64,000 nucleotides of DNA from NCBI GenBank assembly GCA_013298775.1, contig JAAFIV010000001.1:186001-250000 (forward strand), given 5' to 3'. The notes under the pieces are model-generated. The model saw only the letters and a program-made list of their open reading frames with translations, was not told where the DNA came from and did not search any database. This DNA comes from Ignavibacteria bacterium. GTDB lineage: Bacteria; Bacteroidota; Ignavibacteria; Kapaibacteriales; UBA4661. Shown here piece by piece: positions 55,815-64,000 of the stretch; within the stretch, counting starts at the first letter, position 1, and each line of letters starts with the position of its first letter. The translations under genes were made by a program, and so were the position numbers.

Positions 55815-55889
55815 CGAAAGGCGGAGACTATAAATCCTTTCCAAACTTCCCATTTTTCACACCTTCATTATTTACCAAGGGATTTTCCA

Positions 55890-56660
55890 GTGGAATCTAT
55901 CAAAGCACAATTCGACCTCACAGGAAAAGTAGCACTCATCACGGGTGCAAGCAAAGGCATTGGCGAGGCGATTGCTTTCGGGCTTGCCGAAGCGGGCGCG
56001 AGCGTGGTCGTGAGCAGTCGCAAGCAAGAAGCTGTGAATGAGGTAGCAAGCGCGTTGCAGGCGAAAGGCTACCGCGCACACGCTATCGCCGCACACGCAG
56101 GTAGCATCAGCGATGTGAAATGCCTCGTTGATGGTGCAATGGAAGCCTTCGGTCGCATTGATGTCGTTGTGAACAATGCCGCAGCAAATCCCGTCTTCGG
56201 ACCGCTCAATGATTGTAGCGAAGACGCATTTAATAAAATTATGGATGTGAATGTGAAAGGTCCGTTTGAACTCGGCAAACTCATTCACCCAATCATGGCA
56301 AAGCAGGGCGGCGGCGCGGTTATCAATATCAGCAGCGTTGGCGGTATCAGCCCTGAACCTGGCTTGGGTATTTACAGCGTGAGCAAAGCTGCTCTTGTAA
56401 TGCTCACCAAATCTATGGCTGCGGAGTGGGGCGCGGACAATATCCGCGTCAATGCTATTTGCCCAGGCTTGATAAAAACGAAATTCAGCCAAGCAATTTG
56501 GAGCAATGAGCAAATCCTCGACCACACCTTGAGCGGCGTTCCTTTGAAGCGCGTCGGTACGACCGAAGAAGTTGCCGCGCTCGCGCTCTTCCTCGCTTCC
56601 CCAGCAGGTGCCTACTGCACAGGCGGCGTGTACACAGTTGATGGCGGGCATACGATTTGA
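55890..56660 (+). CDS. Short-chain dehydrogenase/reductase (SDR)
   Basis: 256 residues from GTG 55890, chosen because AAGGGA lies about 8 bases upstream and the protein then begins VESIKAQFDLTGKVALITG, the classical N-terminus; the upstream ATG lies in a repeat. Cofactor motif TGASKGIG, NNAAANP, catalytic Ser in NISSVGG and YSVSK are intact. The C-terminus GVYTVDGGH is standard. The substrate cannot be deduced; the sequence style resembles SDRs annotated as sorbitol, 3-oxoacyl or glucose dehydrogenases. Confidence 0.93.
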   Translation: MESIKAQFDLTGKVALITGASKGIGEAIAFGLAEAGASVVVSSRKQEAVNEVASALQAKGYRAHAIAAHAGSISDVKCLVDGAMEAFGRIDVVVNNAAANPVFGPLNDCSEDAFNKIMDVNVKGPFELGKLIHPIMAKQGGGAVINISSVGGISPEPGLGIYSVSKAALVMLTKSMAAEWGADNIRVNAICPGLIKTKFSQAIWSNEQILDHTLSGVPLKRVGTTEEVAALALFLASPAGAYCTGGVYTVDGGHTI

Positions 56661-56693
56661 GGAATGGATGAAATCTGAAATTTGAAGGATGAA

Positions 56694-56864
56694 TTGAAGT
56701 TAAGATAAATTCTTGCGCGGCCCTCATCCCAACCCTTTTCCCAGAGGGAGAAGGGCAAGATTTTGTGGGGTTTCTGAAGCCCTCTCCCTCTGGGAGAGGG
56801 TTGGGTGAGGGCTTCGTGCAGGGCAAGGTTTGATGCGGCTTGTAGGATTTTATCTCAACTTCAA
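56694..56864. repeat. Nested palindromes: family-E core inside an outer inverted repeat
   Basis: The outer arms TTGAAGTTAAGATAAAT (56694-56710) and ATTTTATCTCAACTTCAA (56847-56864) enclose the family-E core 56721-56812 (CCTCATCCCAACCC...GGGAGAGGGTTGGGTGAGGG). Family-G words (GGATGAAATCTGAA) stand just outside. The rest of 56865-57068 shows no gene. Confidence 0.7.
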
Positions 56865-57068
56865 GTATGAAATATGAAAATTGAGGATGCACTGCCCGTG
56901 ATAATAAAAATGCTTGTAAGCAAGATTCCACCTTGCTTGTAGGCGACGAATGCTCAAAGCGCGAAATTCAAAAAACAGCTCTCAATGCTTGATAAAATCT
57001 TGTATTGAGGCGAGTCAAAAAGGTTTCCAATAGCTCAAAATAATTTCAAAACGCACTCCACGCACCCA

Positions 57069-58532
57069 ATGACCACAACCCCAGAAACCGCACCAAAACA
57101 AGGCTTTCGCCGTGAGCTTGGCTTACTTTCTTCCACAATGATTGTCGTTGGCTCAATGGTGGGTTCGGGGATTTTTATTGTGAGTGCGGATATTGCCCGC
57201 ACTGTTGGCTCGCCCGCAATGCTACTTGGCGTGTGGCTTGCAACAGGCGTAATGACGCTCATTGCGGCTCTCAGCTATGGCGAACTTGCTGGAATGATGC
57301 CCGAGGCTGGCGGACAGTACGTGTACTTGCGCGAAGCGTACAACCCGCTTACAGGCTTTCTGTACGGTTGGACGCTGTTCATGGTTATTCAAACTGGCAC
57401 GATTGCTGCCGTCGCGGTCGCATTTGCCAAGTTTTCGGCGGTATTGTTTCCTGTTTTTAGTCCGAAAAATATTCTCTTTTCGCTTGGGAGTTTTTCCGTT
57501 TCGGCGGCGCAGATGCTCGCTATTGCAAGTGTTGTTTTTCTCACAGCTCTGAATCTACGCGGTGTTCGTGGCGGACGCTTGGTACAAAACACCTTCACGG
57601 GCGCAAAGGTACTGGGTTTAGCGGGACTTATTTTTGCTGGACTGATTTGGGGACGCAATGAACTCGCCATCATGCACAACACAGCGGATTTTTGGCAGCA
57701 CGCGTGGATACACGTGGAGAGTGGCAAAATCACGAGCGTAGAACCACTTGCAGGCTGGTCGCTGCTGGCAGCAATGGGCGTTGCGATGGTTGGTTCGGTC
57801 TTTTCGAGCGATGCGTGGAACAATATCACCTTTGCCTCTGCCGAAGTGGTGAATCCAAAACGCACGATTCCACTCAGTTTGTTTATTGGAACAATGCTGG
57901 TGACGGCTCTGTATCTTGTTGCGAATATCTCGTACCTTGTTACCTTGCCACTGATAGGCGATCCCGTTGCCGAAACTGCGCTCCAACGCGGCATACAGTT
58001 TGCTGCCGAAGATAGAGTGGGCGTGGCGGCAGCTTCGGTGATTTTCGGTAATTCAGCAGCAAGTATTATGGCGGTTCTCATTATGTTGTCCACCTTTGGT
58101 TGCAACAATGGTCTTATCCTCGCTGGGGCGCGTGTTTACTACGCAATGAGCCACGACGGTCTCTTTTTCAAACGCGCTGGGGTGCTGAATGAACGTGGCG
58201 TTCCAGCATTTGCGCTCATTATTCAAGCGGTGTGGACGAGTTTGCTGTGTTTGTCTGGCACGTATGGTGATTTACTTGATTACGTTGTATTCGCCATTTT
58301 GATTTTCTACATTCTCACCATTGCTGGAATTTTTGTGCTGCGCAAAAAGCGTCCAAACGCAGAACGCCCCATTAAAGCCTTTGCTTATCCAGTTCTCCCC
58401 GCCCTTTATATTCTCATGGCACTAGCGATGTGTATTGATTTGCTTATCTTCAAACCGCGTTTTACCTATCCGGGATTAGCCTTAGTGCTGTCGGGAATTC
58501 CCGTATATTTTCTGTGGAAACGAGCGCGGTAG
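57069..58532 (+). CDS. APC-family amino acid permease
   Basis: 487 residues with about twelve membrane spans. The family start GLLSSTMIVVGSMVGSGIF contains the unwound TM1 substrate site, and GELAGMMPEAGGQYVYLREA is the TM2-TM3 signature. AWNNITFASAEVVNPKRTIP is typical of the LAT/AdiC-like and YfnA-like branch. The C-terminus is cationic (LWKRAR). It probably imports or exchanges neutral or cationic amino acids; the exact substrate is unknown. It stands alone. Confidence 0.92.
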   Translation: MTTTPETAPKQGFRRELGLLSSTMIVVGSMVGSGIFIVSADIARTVGSPAMLLGVWLATGVMTLIAALSYGELAGMMPEAGGQYVYLREAYNPLTGFLYGWTLFMVIQTGTIAAVAVAFAKFSAVLFPVFSPKNILFSLGSFSVSAAQMLAIASVVFLTALNLRGVRGGRLVQNTFTGAKVLGLAGLIFAGLIWGRNELAIMHNTADFWQHAWIHVESGKITSVEPLAGWSLLAAMGVAMVGSVFSSDAWNNITFASAEVVNPKRTIPLSLFIGTMLVTALYLVANISYLVTLPLIGDPVAETALQRGIQFAAEDRVGVAAASVIFGNSAASIMAVLIMLSTFGCNNGLILAGARVYYAMSHDGLFFKRAGVLNERGVPAFALIIQAVWTSLLCLSGTYGDLLDYVVFAILIFYILTIAGIFVLRKKRPNAERPIKAFAYPVLPALYILMALAMCIDLLIFKPRFTYPGLALVLSGIPVYFLWKRAR

Positions 58533-58761
58533 GGAACGCTGAACTCACGAACAGATAGGGGAAAGGACAAATCGCGCAAGAATAGATGGAAACAGCTTTT
58601 ACCTCGCACCAACGCACTTTCTCTCTCTGTGGTGAATTATCTGCGATTTATCTGCGACGACCTATTTTTTCCTCATCCAAATTTACCACGCTTTTTCTTG
58701 TTGAATCAGTGTGGAAAAATGTGTAGATTACTGTGTTTATGGTCTGTATAATCCAACGAAC

Positions 58762-59325
58762 ATGAAAAAAACAGTGCGCGTAAAAATCGGTGGGCAAGAG
58801 TACAACTTGCGAAGCGACGACGAAGCCAAAGTGCTCGACGTGGCTGCGAAGGTTGATACCCAATTCCGCATGATTCAAGGCAGCAGCAAAGAACAATCTA
58901 CTGCGACACTCTCCATTCTCACTGCGCTGAACGTTGCCGAGCAAGAACACGATGTGCGGCAGCAACAGCAGCGCGATAAACTCTATCTCGCCTCCGAAGT
59001 AGAAAAAATGGTCGCGTATTTGCGCCAGTCCTTTGGCGATGCAACGCTCGGCAATAAAGCCCTTGCCGACAACAAAACGCCAATCGTAAACGCAACAGTG
59101 AACGCAACACAGGATTCAAAAAATCAAGATGTATCAGGACACGAGAAAACGCACGATAAAGCACCGATGCAAAAGCCCCAGAACGAGAAACCAGAAAAAT
59201 CATCGTCCGAACCATCGTCCTATATCGCCCAACGCCTGAGCGCGGCAAGTGTTCATTCCGCAACTGCTCCGGCAGTATCTGTCCCGATACCAACAAATCT
59301 TGGAAAGTCTGATAAAATCTCGTAA
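58762..59325 (+). CDS. zapA: Cell division protein ZapA with long disordered tail
   Basis: 187 residues from ATG 58762. The first about 90 residues are a ZapA domain (KTVRVKIGGQEYNLRSDDEA, a dimerising helix from VAAKVDTQFRMIQ, and a coiled coil LTALNVAEQEHDVRQQQQRD). ZapA binds and bundles FtsZ. The remaining 95 residues are a low-complexity tail rich in Asn, Lys, Pro and Ser (PMQKPQNEKPEKSSSEPSSY). Ordinary ZapA proteins are about 100 residues, so the tail is unusual. A 6S RNA candidate and RNase Y follow. Confidence 0.85.
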   Translation: MKKTVRVKIGGQEYNLRSDDEAKVLDVAAKVDTQFRMIQGSSKEQSTATLSILTALNVAEQEHDVRQQQQRDKLYLASEVEKMVAYLRQSFGDATLGNKALADNKTPIVNATVNATQDSKNQDVSGHEKTHDKAPMQKPQNEKPEKSSSEPSSYIAQRLSAASVHSATAPAVSVPIPTNLGKSDKIS

Positions 59326-59559
59326 ATTTGAGTTCGATGCTCGCGTATCATTTCGCAGAGAGCATACTGCTATAAAAGTATTGCTCGAAACGTGTTCTCT
59401 TCATGTTCTTTGATGTTGCATTGGCATTGTCGTAATGCCACAACAGTATCGTTACATTTTGCATGGAAGTCTTGATTGATGTGGTGTATCAATGTGATAT
59501 ATCAACAATAGAGCAAGCACCCAAAAGTACCGTACTGGTTCACCGTACAGACCCTTACA

Positions 59560-59745
59560 TAAGAACTTATAATCTTTTTGATTAGGGAATTCTGCTCCGG
59601 CTACAAATTACAGGCCTTACCTTCTCCCCAGAAGGAAATTCCGTCCGGTCATCGCACAATAACTGCTTTCTCTGGAGAAACGGGGTTCATTGGAAGCAAA
59701 ATGTAGTAGGGCGTTTACCCACTGTGTCTGAATAGAGTTCTTATC
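59560..59745 (+). ncRNA. ssrS: Probable 6S RNA (RNA polymerase-binding)
   Basis: An about 185-nt segment without a gene lies between zapA and RNase Y. Its ends pair as TAAGAACT (59560-59567) with AGTTCTTA (59736-59743). Inside, CTCCGGCTACAAATTACAGG is followed by a CCTTCTCCCCAGAAGG hairpin, and CTACA can pair with TGTAG near 59702; a long rod with a central bubble is plausible. Size, closing stem and placement after zapA fit 6S RNA, which is often next to zapA in other bacteria. I judged this by eye, without a covariance search. Confidence 0.5.
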
Positions 59746-59807
59746 ATAGACCTATACTTGCGGTGAATCGGTACGGTATTTTTGTTTTTAAATAGTAGGA
59801 TTAAAAC

Positions 59808-59899
59808 ATTCGCAAACGGCGCAGACAAGAGTGTCTGCGCTACCGAAGCCGCATGAAACCTGAATCTGATGGTAGCGCGGACACTCTTGTCTGCGCCGT
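59808..59899. repeat. Family-B palindromic element
   Basis: CATTCGCAAACGGCGCAGAC, the hairpin core GACAAGAGTGTCTGCGCTAC, the linker GAAGCCGCATGAAACCTGAA and the inverted core GCGCGGACACTCTTGTCTGC. It is the most symmetrical copy in the window. Confidence 0.85.
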
Positions 59900-59965
59900 A
59901 GATACTCATAATTCATAATTTTGTCTCTTCCTTTCCCATAGAATTTCATTATTTGGAGCAATGAC

Positions 59966-61528
59966 ATGGATATTCTCATGCCAATAATTCTCAGCGTTCT
60001 GGGCTTGATTTTAGGCGCAGGAGCGGGATATTTTCTTCTAAACAAAGCCTCAGCACGAACAATCACCGAAGCTCGCACCCGTGCGAAAAATATTCTCGAT
60101 GATGCAGAAAAAGAAGCAGAAACGGTCAAAAAAGAACGCCTCTTGGAAGTAAAAGATGAGTGGTTCCAGAAAAAACAAGAATACGACAACCACGTCCAGA
60201 CCAAGAAAAATAAAATGCAGCAGTATGAAAAGCAGGTAAAAACTCGCGAAGAAAACATTGAGAAAAAAGTAGAACTTATCAATCGCAAAGAAAAACAGCT
60301 TCAGCAACTCGAAAAAGATATTGAGAAAAAACGCCACAGTGCCGATGAAATCTACGGTAAGGCGGAAGAAGCATTGAAAGAACAAACATTGCGCTTAGAG
60401 CGCATTACGGGAATGTCGAAAGATGATGCGAAAAAGTATCTGATGGAAAATATGATGAACGATGCGCGTGCCGCAGCAGCGCAGAAAATCAAGGACATCC
60501 GCGACGATGCGAAGGAAAATGCAAAACGTGAAGCGCAAAAAATCATTGTTCAAGCCATTCAACGCACTGCTTCCGACCATTCCATCGAAACAACCGTTTC
60601 GGTGGTGAATCTTGCCAGCGAAGACATGAAAGGACGCATTATCGGGCGCGAAGGACGCAATATCCGTGCATTCGAGGCAGCAACAGGAATTGACCTTATC
60701 ATTGACGATACCCCAGAAGCGGTCTTGATTTCTGGCTTCGACCCCTTCCGCCGCGAAGTTGCAAAAATCTCGCTTGAGCGTCTTATGGGCGACGGGCGCA
60801 TCCACCCAACGCGGATTGAAGAAATTGTTGAAAAAACGACCAAAGAACTGGAAGATGAAATCCGCAGTATTGGTGAAAATTCGCTCTTGGAACTCGGTAT
60901 TCACGGCGTTCACAACGAACTTGTTCGCCTTGTTGGGCGCATGAAATACCGCTCCAGCTACGGACAAAATCTTTTGCATCACTCAATGGAAGTGGCGTAT
61001 TTGAGCGGTGTAATGGCAACCGAGCTTGGCTTAGACCCCATTCCCGCAAAACGCGCAGGATTGCTCCACGACATCGGAAAATGCGTGGATAAAAGTGTGG
61101 AAGGTCCGCACGCGCTTATCGGTATGGATTTGACCAGAAAATACAATGAGCATCCGATTATCGTAAATGCTGTGGGAGCGCACCACGACGATATTCCGAT
61201 GGAAAGTATCTTCGCGCCGCTTATTCAATCTGCTGACTCTATTAGCGGAGCGCGTCCTGGAGCGCGTCGGGAGTCGCTCGAAAGCTATATCAAGCGTTTG
61301 GAGCAATTGGAAGGCATCGCAACCAGTTTCGATGGCGTTACCAAGACCTTTGCTATTCAAGCCGGACGTGAAATCCGCGTCATTGTTGAGCCAGAACGCG
61401 TGGATGATTTGCTTGCAGATTCACTCGCAAATAACATCGCGACTCGCATTGAAAACGAGCTGGAATATCCAGGACAAATTCGTGTAACGGTTGTACGCGA
61501 GCGGCGTTCAATGGCGTATGCACGATAA
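59966..61528 (+). CDS. rny: Ribonuclease Y
   Basis: 520 residues, normal length. This membrane-anchored endoribonuclease initiates mRNA decay. An N-terminal span (about 4-24) is followed by a long charged coiled coil (about 28-200), the KH domain (MKGRIIGREGRNIRAFEAAT) and the HD phosphohydrolase domain (LLHHSMEVAYLSGVMA, GLLHDIGKCVD, VGAHHDD). The start at ATG 59966 gives the family N-terminus. A family-B repeat and a 6S RNA candidate lie upstream. Confidence 0.97.
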   Translation: MDILMPIILSVLGLILGAGAGYFLLNKASARTITEARTRAKNILDDAEKEAETVKKERLLEVKDEWFQKKQEYDNHVQTKKNKMQQYEKQVKTREENIEKKVELINRKEKQLQQLEKDIEKKRHSADEIYGKAEEALKEQTLRLERITGMSKDDAKKYLMENMMNDARAAAAQKIKDIRDDAKENAKREAQKIIVQAIQRTASDHSIETTVSVVNLASEDMKGRIIGREGRNIRAFEAATGIDLIIDDTPEAVLISGFDPFRREVAKISLERLMGDGRIHPTRIEEIVEKTTKELEDEIRSIGENSLLELGIHGVHNELVRLVGRMKYRSSYGQNLLHHSMEVAYLSGVMATELGLDPIPAKRAGLLHDIGKCVDKSVEGPHALIGMDLTRKYNEHPIIVNAVGAHHDDIPMESIFAPLIQSADSISGARPGARRESLESYIKRLEQLEGIATSFDGVTKTFAIQAGREIRVIVEPERVDDLLADSLANNIATRIENELEYPGQIRVTVVRERRSMAYAR

Positions 61529-61568
61529 TTCACGCCAGAATATAGACTTGCACAAATGTTTTCAGATG

Positions 61569-61712
61569 GTAACTGGTCAGGTACTATCTCGTCGGGCGGT
61601 TTCTTGACCGTCCGGCGGGTTGTTCTTGATAAGCGTCGCGGAGACACTCGCCGTAAGGCTACTGTGCTTGTGATAACAGCCGCCCGACGAGAAGAGATAC
61701 CTGACCAGTTAC
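61569..61712. mobile_element. Family-C MITE-like element, complete, with 8-bp target duplication
   Basis: The termini GTAACTGGTCAGGTA (from 61569) and TACCTGACCAGTTAC (to 61712) are inverted repeats that extend imperfectly inwards through CGTCGGGCGG. TTCAGATG occurs directly on both sides (61561-61568 and 61713-61720). The interior pairs TTTCTTGACCGTCC and GTGATAACAGCCGCCCGACG arms. There is no ORF. Confidence 0.85.
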
Positions 61713-61732
61713 TTCAGATGTTTGATTTTTCA

Positions 61733-61800
61733 ACAAGCTCAGGGTGAATATCGCTTGAATGCTCATGGTGAGCTTGTCGAAGCATCTCACAAAACTTACT
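61733..61800. repeat. Imperfect repeat AAGCTCAGGGTGA / TGGTGAGCTTGTCGAAG
   Basis: CAACAAGCTCAGGGTGAATA and GCTCATGGTGAGCTTGTCGA form an imperfect inverted pair between RNase Y and the sensor gene. Related to words near 49870. Confidence 0.45.
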
Positions 61801-61819
61801 TGCCCGACTACGAGACTCC

Positions 61820-63478
61820 ATGATGAAGAGGTTGCACGCCACGTTCACGACAATAGCACCACGCCTTGAGATTGACCGTCTTCGGCGTTTATATCTCATT
61901 GCATTGGGAGCAATTGCGGTGATGGCAATTATTGGGCAAATTGCGATTCAGTACGTTCTTCGGAACGATGAAACCAATTCGCGGATTGTCAATATTGCTG
62001 GGCGGCAGCGTATGCTCAGTCAGCGAATATGCAATCTTGCCACGCAAATCAGTGTTGGTGAACCGTCATTGCAGCCCAGTCTCATCCAAAAGCTGCAAGC
62101 GGCGCATGTTCTCTGGAAGCAATCGCATCGTGGTTTGCAATTCGGCGATTCCACACTGGAGATTCCTCCCAAAAAAAACAGCCAGCACATACAGGAAATG
62201 TTTGCTGATATGAACCCAACGTTCCATCGTATGGACAGCCTCGTAGAAGCATCCATGCGGTTTTCAGCAGAAACGTCTGCTTCGCCTTCGAGATTAGCAA
62301 TGGTGCGGGAGCTTTTGCGAGAATCCGAAATGTTCTTGCCAAAGATGAACGCCATTGTTTTTCAATACGACGAGGAATTTCAAGTAGCCGTACACCGATT
62401 GCAAATGCTGGAGGCTGCGCTTTTTCTGCTCACTCTGCTCACACTTGGTTTAGAGGCACTTTTTATCTTTCGTCCCGCCTTGCGGCATTTACAGACATCG
62501 GTTGATACTTTGGAGGCGCAGAACGACGAGCTTGCGTCGGGGAATGAGCTATTGCACAAGCAGCAAGATACTCTTGAAGCACAAGCACGTGAATTAGAAA
62601 TGATGAATGCCCAAGCTCAGGAACAGAATGTTGAGTTGGAACGCAATCGCCAGACCCTTCAAGAACAGATGCTCACAACGGAAAAAATGCTGCGCGAAGT
62701 ACAAGAAGCACGCCGCGTACAGTCGGAATTCCTTGCAAATCTTTCCCATGAATTTCGCACACCACTTACCTCAATTATGGGGTTCTCTGAAATTCTCCAA
62801 GATGATTTTGTCAGTCCAGATGGTCTGCCGTTTATGCGACAAATTAAAAAAAATGCGAATATTCTTTTCGTGATGCTGAATGATATGATTGACCTTGCGC
62901 AGCTTGAAGCAGGGCAACTGCAGATTCTCCTTGCACCAAGTTCTATTCATGGGGTGATTGATGAAGTATGTACGATTTTTCACATTGAGGCTCAAACAAA
63001 AAAGATGAGCTTAACCTGGAGTGTTGCTCCCGACGTGCCATCATCACTCGTTTTTGATGCACGGAGAGCGCGACAAATTATCTTTCATCTTGTCAGCAAT
63101 GCCATAAAATTTACCTTGCAAGGAAGCGTGGATGTGCGGGCTTCCTATCTGCCCGCAAGCTCTCTGCTACGAATTGAAGTGCAAGATACAGGCATTGGTA
63201 TTGCTCCTCAAGAATTGGAACGTATCTTTGCACCATTTGTTCAAGAAGACGGCTCGGCAACAAGAAAGTATGGTGGATTAGGGATTGGACTAGCTCTTGT
63301 GAAGCGGATTGTTGCTCTCAAAGGAGGTTCAATTCACGTCGAAAGTGAACTACAAAAAGGGTCGGCATTTATTGTTGAATTGCCATGTCAAGAACGGCTT
63401 TTCCCGACAAGTTCGGTGTTGCCGCCGATGCAGAATACTCTCGAAATCGCCGCTAAGGAATGGGAGAAAAACAAGTGA
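61820..63478 (+). CDS. Sensor histidine kinase with PilJ-type sensing domain
   Basis: 552 residues from ATG 61820 (a second ATG follows directly). Membrane span about 22-44, then a PilJ-like four-helix sensing domain (NIAGRQRMLSQRICNLATQI at about 57-76) and a second span (about 196-214). A coiled coil (SVDTLEAQNDELASGNELLH) leads to HisKA (LANLSHEFRTPLTSIMGFSE, phospho-His about residue 310) and HATPase with N box HLVSNAIKF, G1 DTGIGIAPQE, F box APFVQED and G2 GLGIGLALVKR. No receiver domain is present and no regulator is adjacent. PilJ domains are associated with nitrate or type-IV-pilus signalling; the signal here is unknown. Confidence 0.93.
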   Translation: MMKRLHATFTTIAPRLEIDRLRRLYLIALGAIAVMAIIGQIAIQYVLRNDETNSRIVNIAGRQRMLSQRICNLATQISVGEPSLQPSLIQKLQAAHVLWKQSHRGLQFGDSTLEIPPKKNSQHIQEMFADMNPTFHRMDSLVEASMRFSAETSASPSRLAMVRELLRESEMFLPKMNAIVFQYDEEFQVAVHRLQMLEAALFLLTLLTLGLEALFIFRPALRHLQTSVDTLEAQNDELASGNELLHKQQDTLEAQARELEMMNAQAQEQNVELERNRQTLQEQMLTTEKMLREVQEARRVQSEFLANLSHEFRTPLTSIMGFSEILQDDFVSPDGLPFMRQIKKNANILFVMLNDMIDLAQLEAGQLQILLAPSSIHGVIDEVCTIFHIEAQTKKMSLTWSVAPDVPSSLVFDARRARQIIFHLVSNAIKFTLQGSVDVRASYLPASSLLRIEVQDTGIGIAPQELERIFAPFVQEDGSATRKYGGLGIGLALVKRIVALKGGSIHVESELQKGSAFIVELPCQERLFPTSSVLPPMQNTLEIAAKEWEKNK

Positions 63479-63487
63479 TTAAAGTCA

Positions 63488-63568
63488 GTAGTGGCATAGA
63501 CATTCTTGTCTGTGTACGTCACTTCAAACCCGCGCCAATACTCACAGACAAGAATGTCTGTGCCACTA
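63488..63568. repeat. Family-A palindromic core
   Basis: TAGTGGCATAGACATTCTTG and CACAGACAAGAATGTCTGTG. Its central spacer (ACTTCAAACCCGCGCCAATA) is most similar to that of the element at 9380-9531, including the preceding AAAGTCAG. Confidence 0.85.
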
Positions 63569-63686
63569 ATATTTTGAAATTTATCTATTGAATTTTTTAG
63601 CCTTCCTAATACAACGAATGGAGAATAAACCTCTCGCATTCTTCTCGTGAATTCACGTTTTCACAATTTTATTTTGTTGAACGACT

Positions 63687-64000
63687 ATGAATCTCCCCCG
63701 CATACAATCTATCCTCCGCGAGCATGGCTTCGATGCTTGGCTCTTTTATGATTTTCGCGGTAGCAATCCTATCGCATGGCGCACACTCGGCATTCCCGAT
63801 ACTGTGCATTGTTCGCGTCGCTGGGCGGTCGTGGTGCCAGCAGAAGGCGACGTGGTAAAGATTGTGAACGGCATAGAACCGCACACGCTCGCGGCGGTGA
63901 ATGCACGGGAAATCCGCTACGCAAATCGTCAGGATTGGCACGATGCAATCACCACAACTTTGCAGGGTAAACGCCGCATCGCGCTGGAATACTCGCCAAA
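63687..64000 (+). CDS. Xaa-Pro aminopeptidase-like M24 peptidase (partial, runs off the right edge)
   Basis: The frame is open from ATG 63687 to the window end (104 codons). The N-terminal sequence MNLPRIQSILREHGFDAWLF and FRGSNPIAWRTLGIP fits the non-catalytic N-terminal domain (creatinase-type) of M24 metallopeptidases related to PepP/PepQ. The metal-binding pita-bread domain lies outside the window, so catalytic competence cannot be judged. Confidence 0.75.
   Translation, partial: MNLPRIQSILREHGFDAWLFYDFRGSNPIAWRTLGIPDTVHCSRRWAVVVPAEGDVVKIVNGIEPHTLAAVNAREIRYANRQDWHDAITTTLQGKRRIALEYSP

Noticed and set aside
59326-59559. Additional small RNA or gene upstream of the 6S candidate
   Set aside because: Only short imperfect palindromes (for example TTGATGTGGTGTATCA with TGATATATCAA) are visible; no supportable call.
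1-64000. Many short open frames antisense or offset to clear genes, some over 150 codons
   Set aside because: They overlap strongly supported genes, have atypical composition (Cys/Arg/Ser-rich) and lack family similarity; they are shadows.

Overview
The window looks like chromosomal DNA from a member of the Bacteroidota/Chlorobiota/Kapabacteria assemblage (inference). Evidence: a giant surface protein ending in a type IX secretion (T9SS) sorting domain, periplasmic beta-propeller (Reg_prop/Y_Y_Y) sensor kinases, TAnnTTTG-like promoter elements, few strong Shine-Dalgarno sites, a YumC/Chlorobium-type ferredoxin-NADP reductase, and many exported OmpA and beta-barrel proteins. Coding density is high and base composition is close to even. 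I see no rRNA, tRNA, CRISPR array, phage or integrated plasmid.

Layout. 1-12 kb: a truncated TPR/coiled-coil signalling protein, a flavin-reductase-fold protein, an orphan receiver lacking its phospho-acceptor Asp, alanine dehydrogenase, a small exported protein, a 1.25 kDa-residue-scale (about 1250 aa) two-component sensor, a TPR lipoprotein-like or exported protein and a methyl-accepting chemotaxis protein. 12-27 kb: a broken REP-associated (RAYT/Y1) transposase between two copies of its palindromic repeat, then a 3.6-kaa T9SS-exported protein (MBG-like repeat modules, eight IPT/TIG domains, LRRs, Ig/FN3/Hydin domains) overlapping an OmpA-family gene, then a small double-HTH protein. 27-41 kb: housekeeping genes fumC, pyrB, ferredoxin-NADP reductase, the heat-shock set hrcA-grpE-dnaJ, hppD, an OsmC-like peroxidase, ridA, a tatD gene fused in frame to an outer-membrane protein, and a YyaL-type thioredoxin-domain protein. 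42-50 kb: an efflux/export operon (TolC-like, MacA-like, MacB-type ATPase, a beta-barrel protein, two different FtsX/MacB permeases) into which a four-helix-bundle (S23) gene has been placed between inverted repeats. 50-64 kb: an exported thioredoxin-TPR protein, a PrsW-type membrane protease, a biotinyl-domain protein, a second OmpA-family paralogue, an SDR, an amino-acid permease, zapA, a probable 6S RNA, RNase Y, a PilJ-type sensor kinase and the start of an M24 aminopeptidase.

The most distinctive trait is the density and variety of short palindromic repeats: at least six unrelated families occupy most intergenic spaces. Two or three of them behave as non-autonomous transposable elements, with terminal inverted repeats and 8-9 bp target duplications. 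One copy (1747-1897) is inserted inside a copy of another family, and the empty site can be reconstructed from intact copies in this window. Others have been absorbed into reading frames (24257-24453), surround a gene cassette (48053-48572) or flank the broken RAYT transposase. Three exported proteins also carry in-frame 15-bp tandem duplications in their leader segments.
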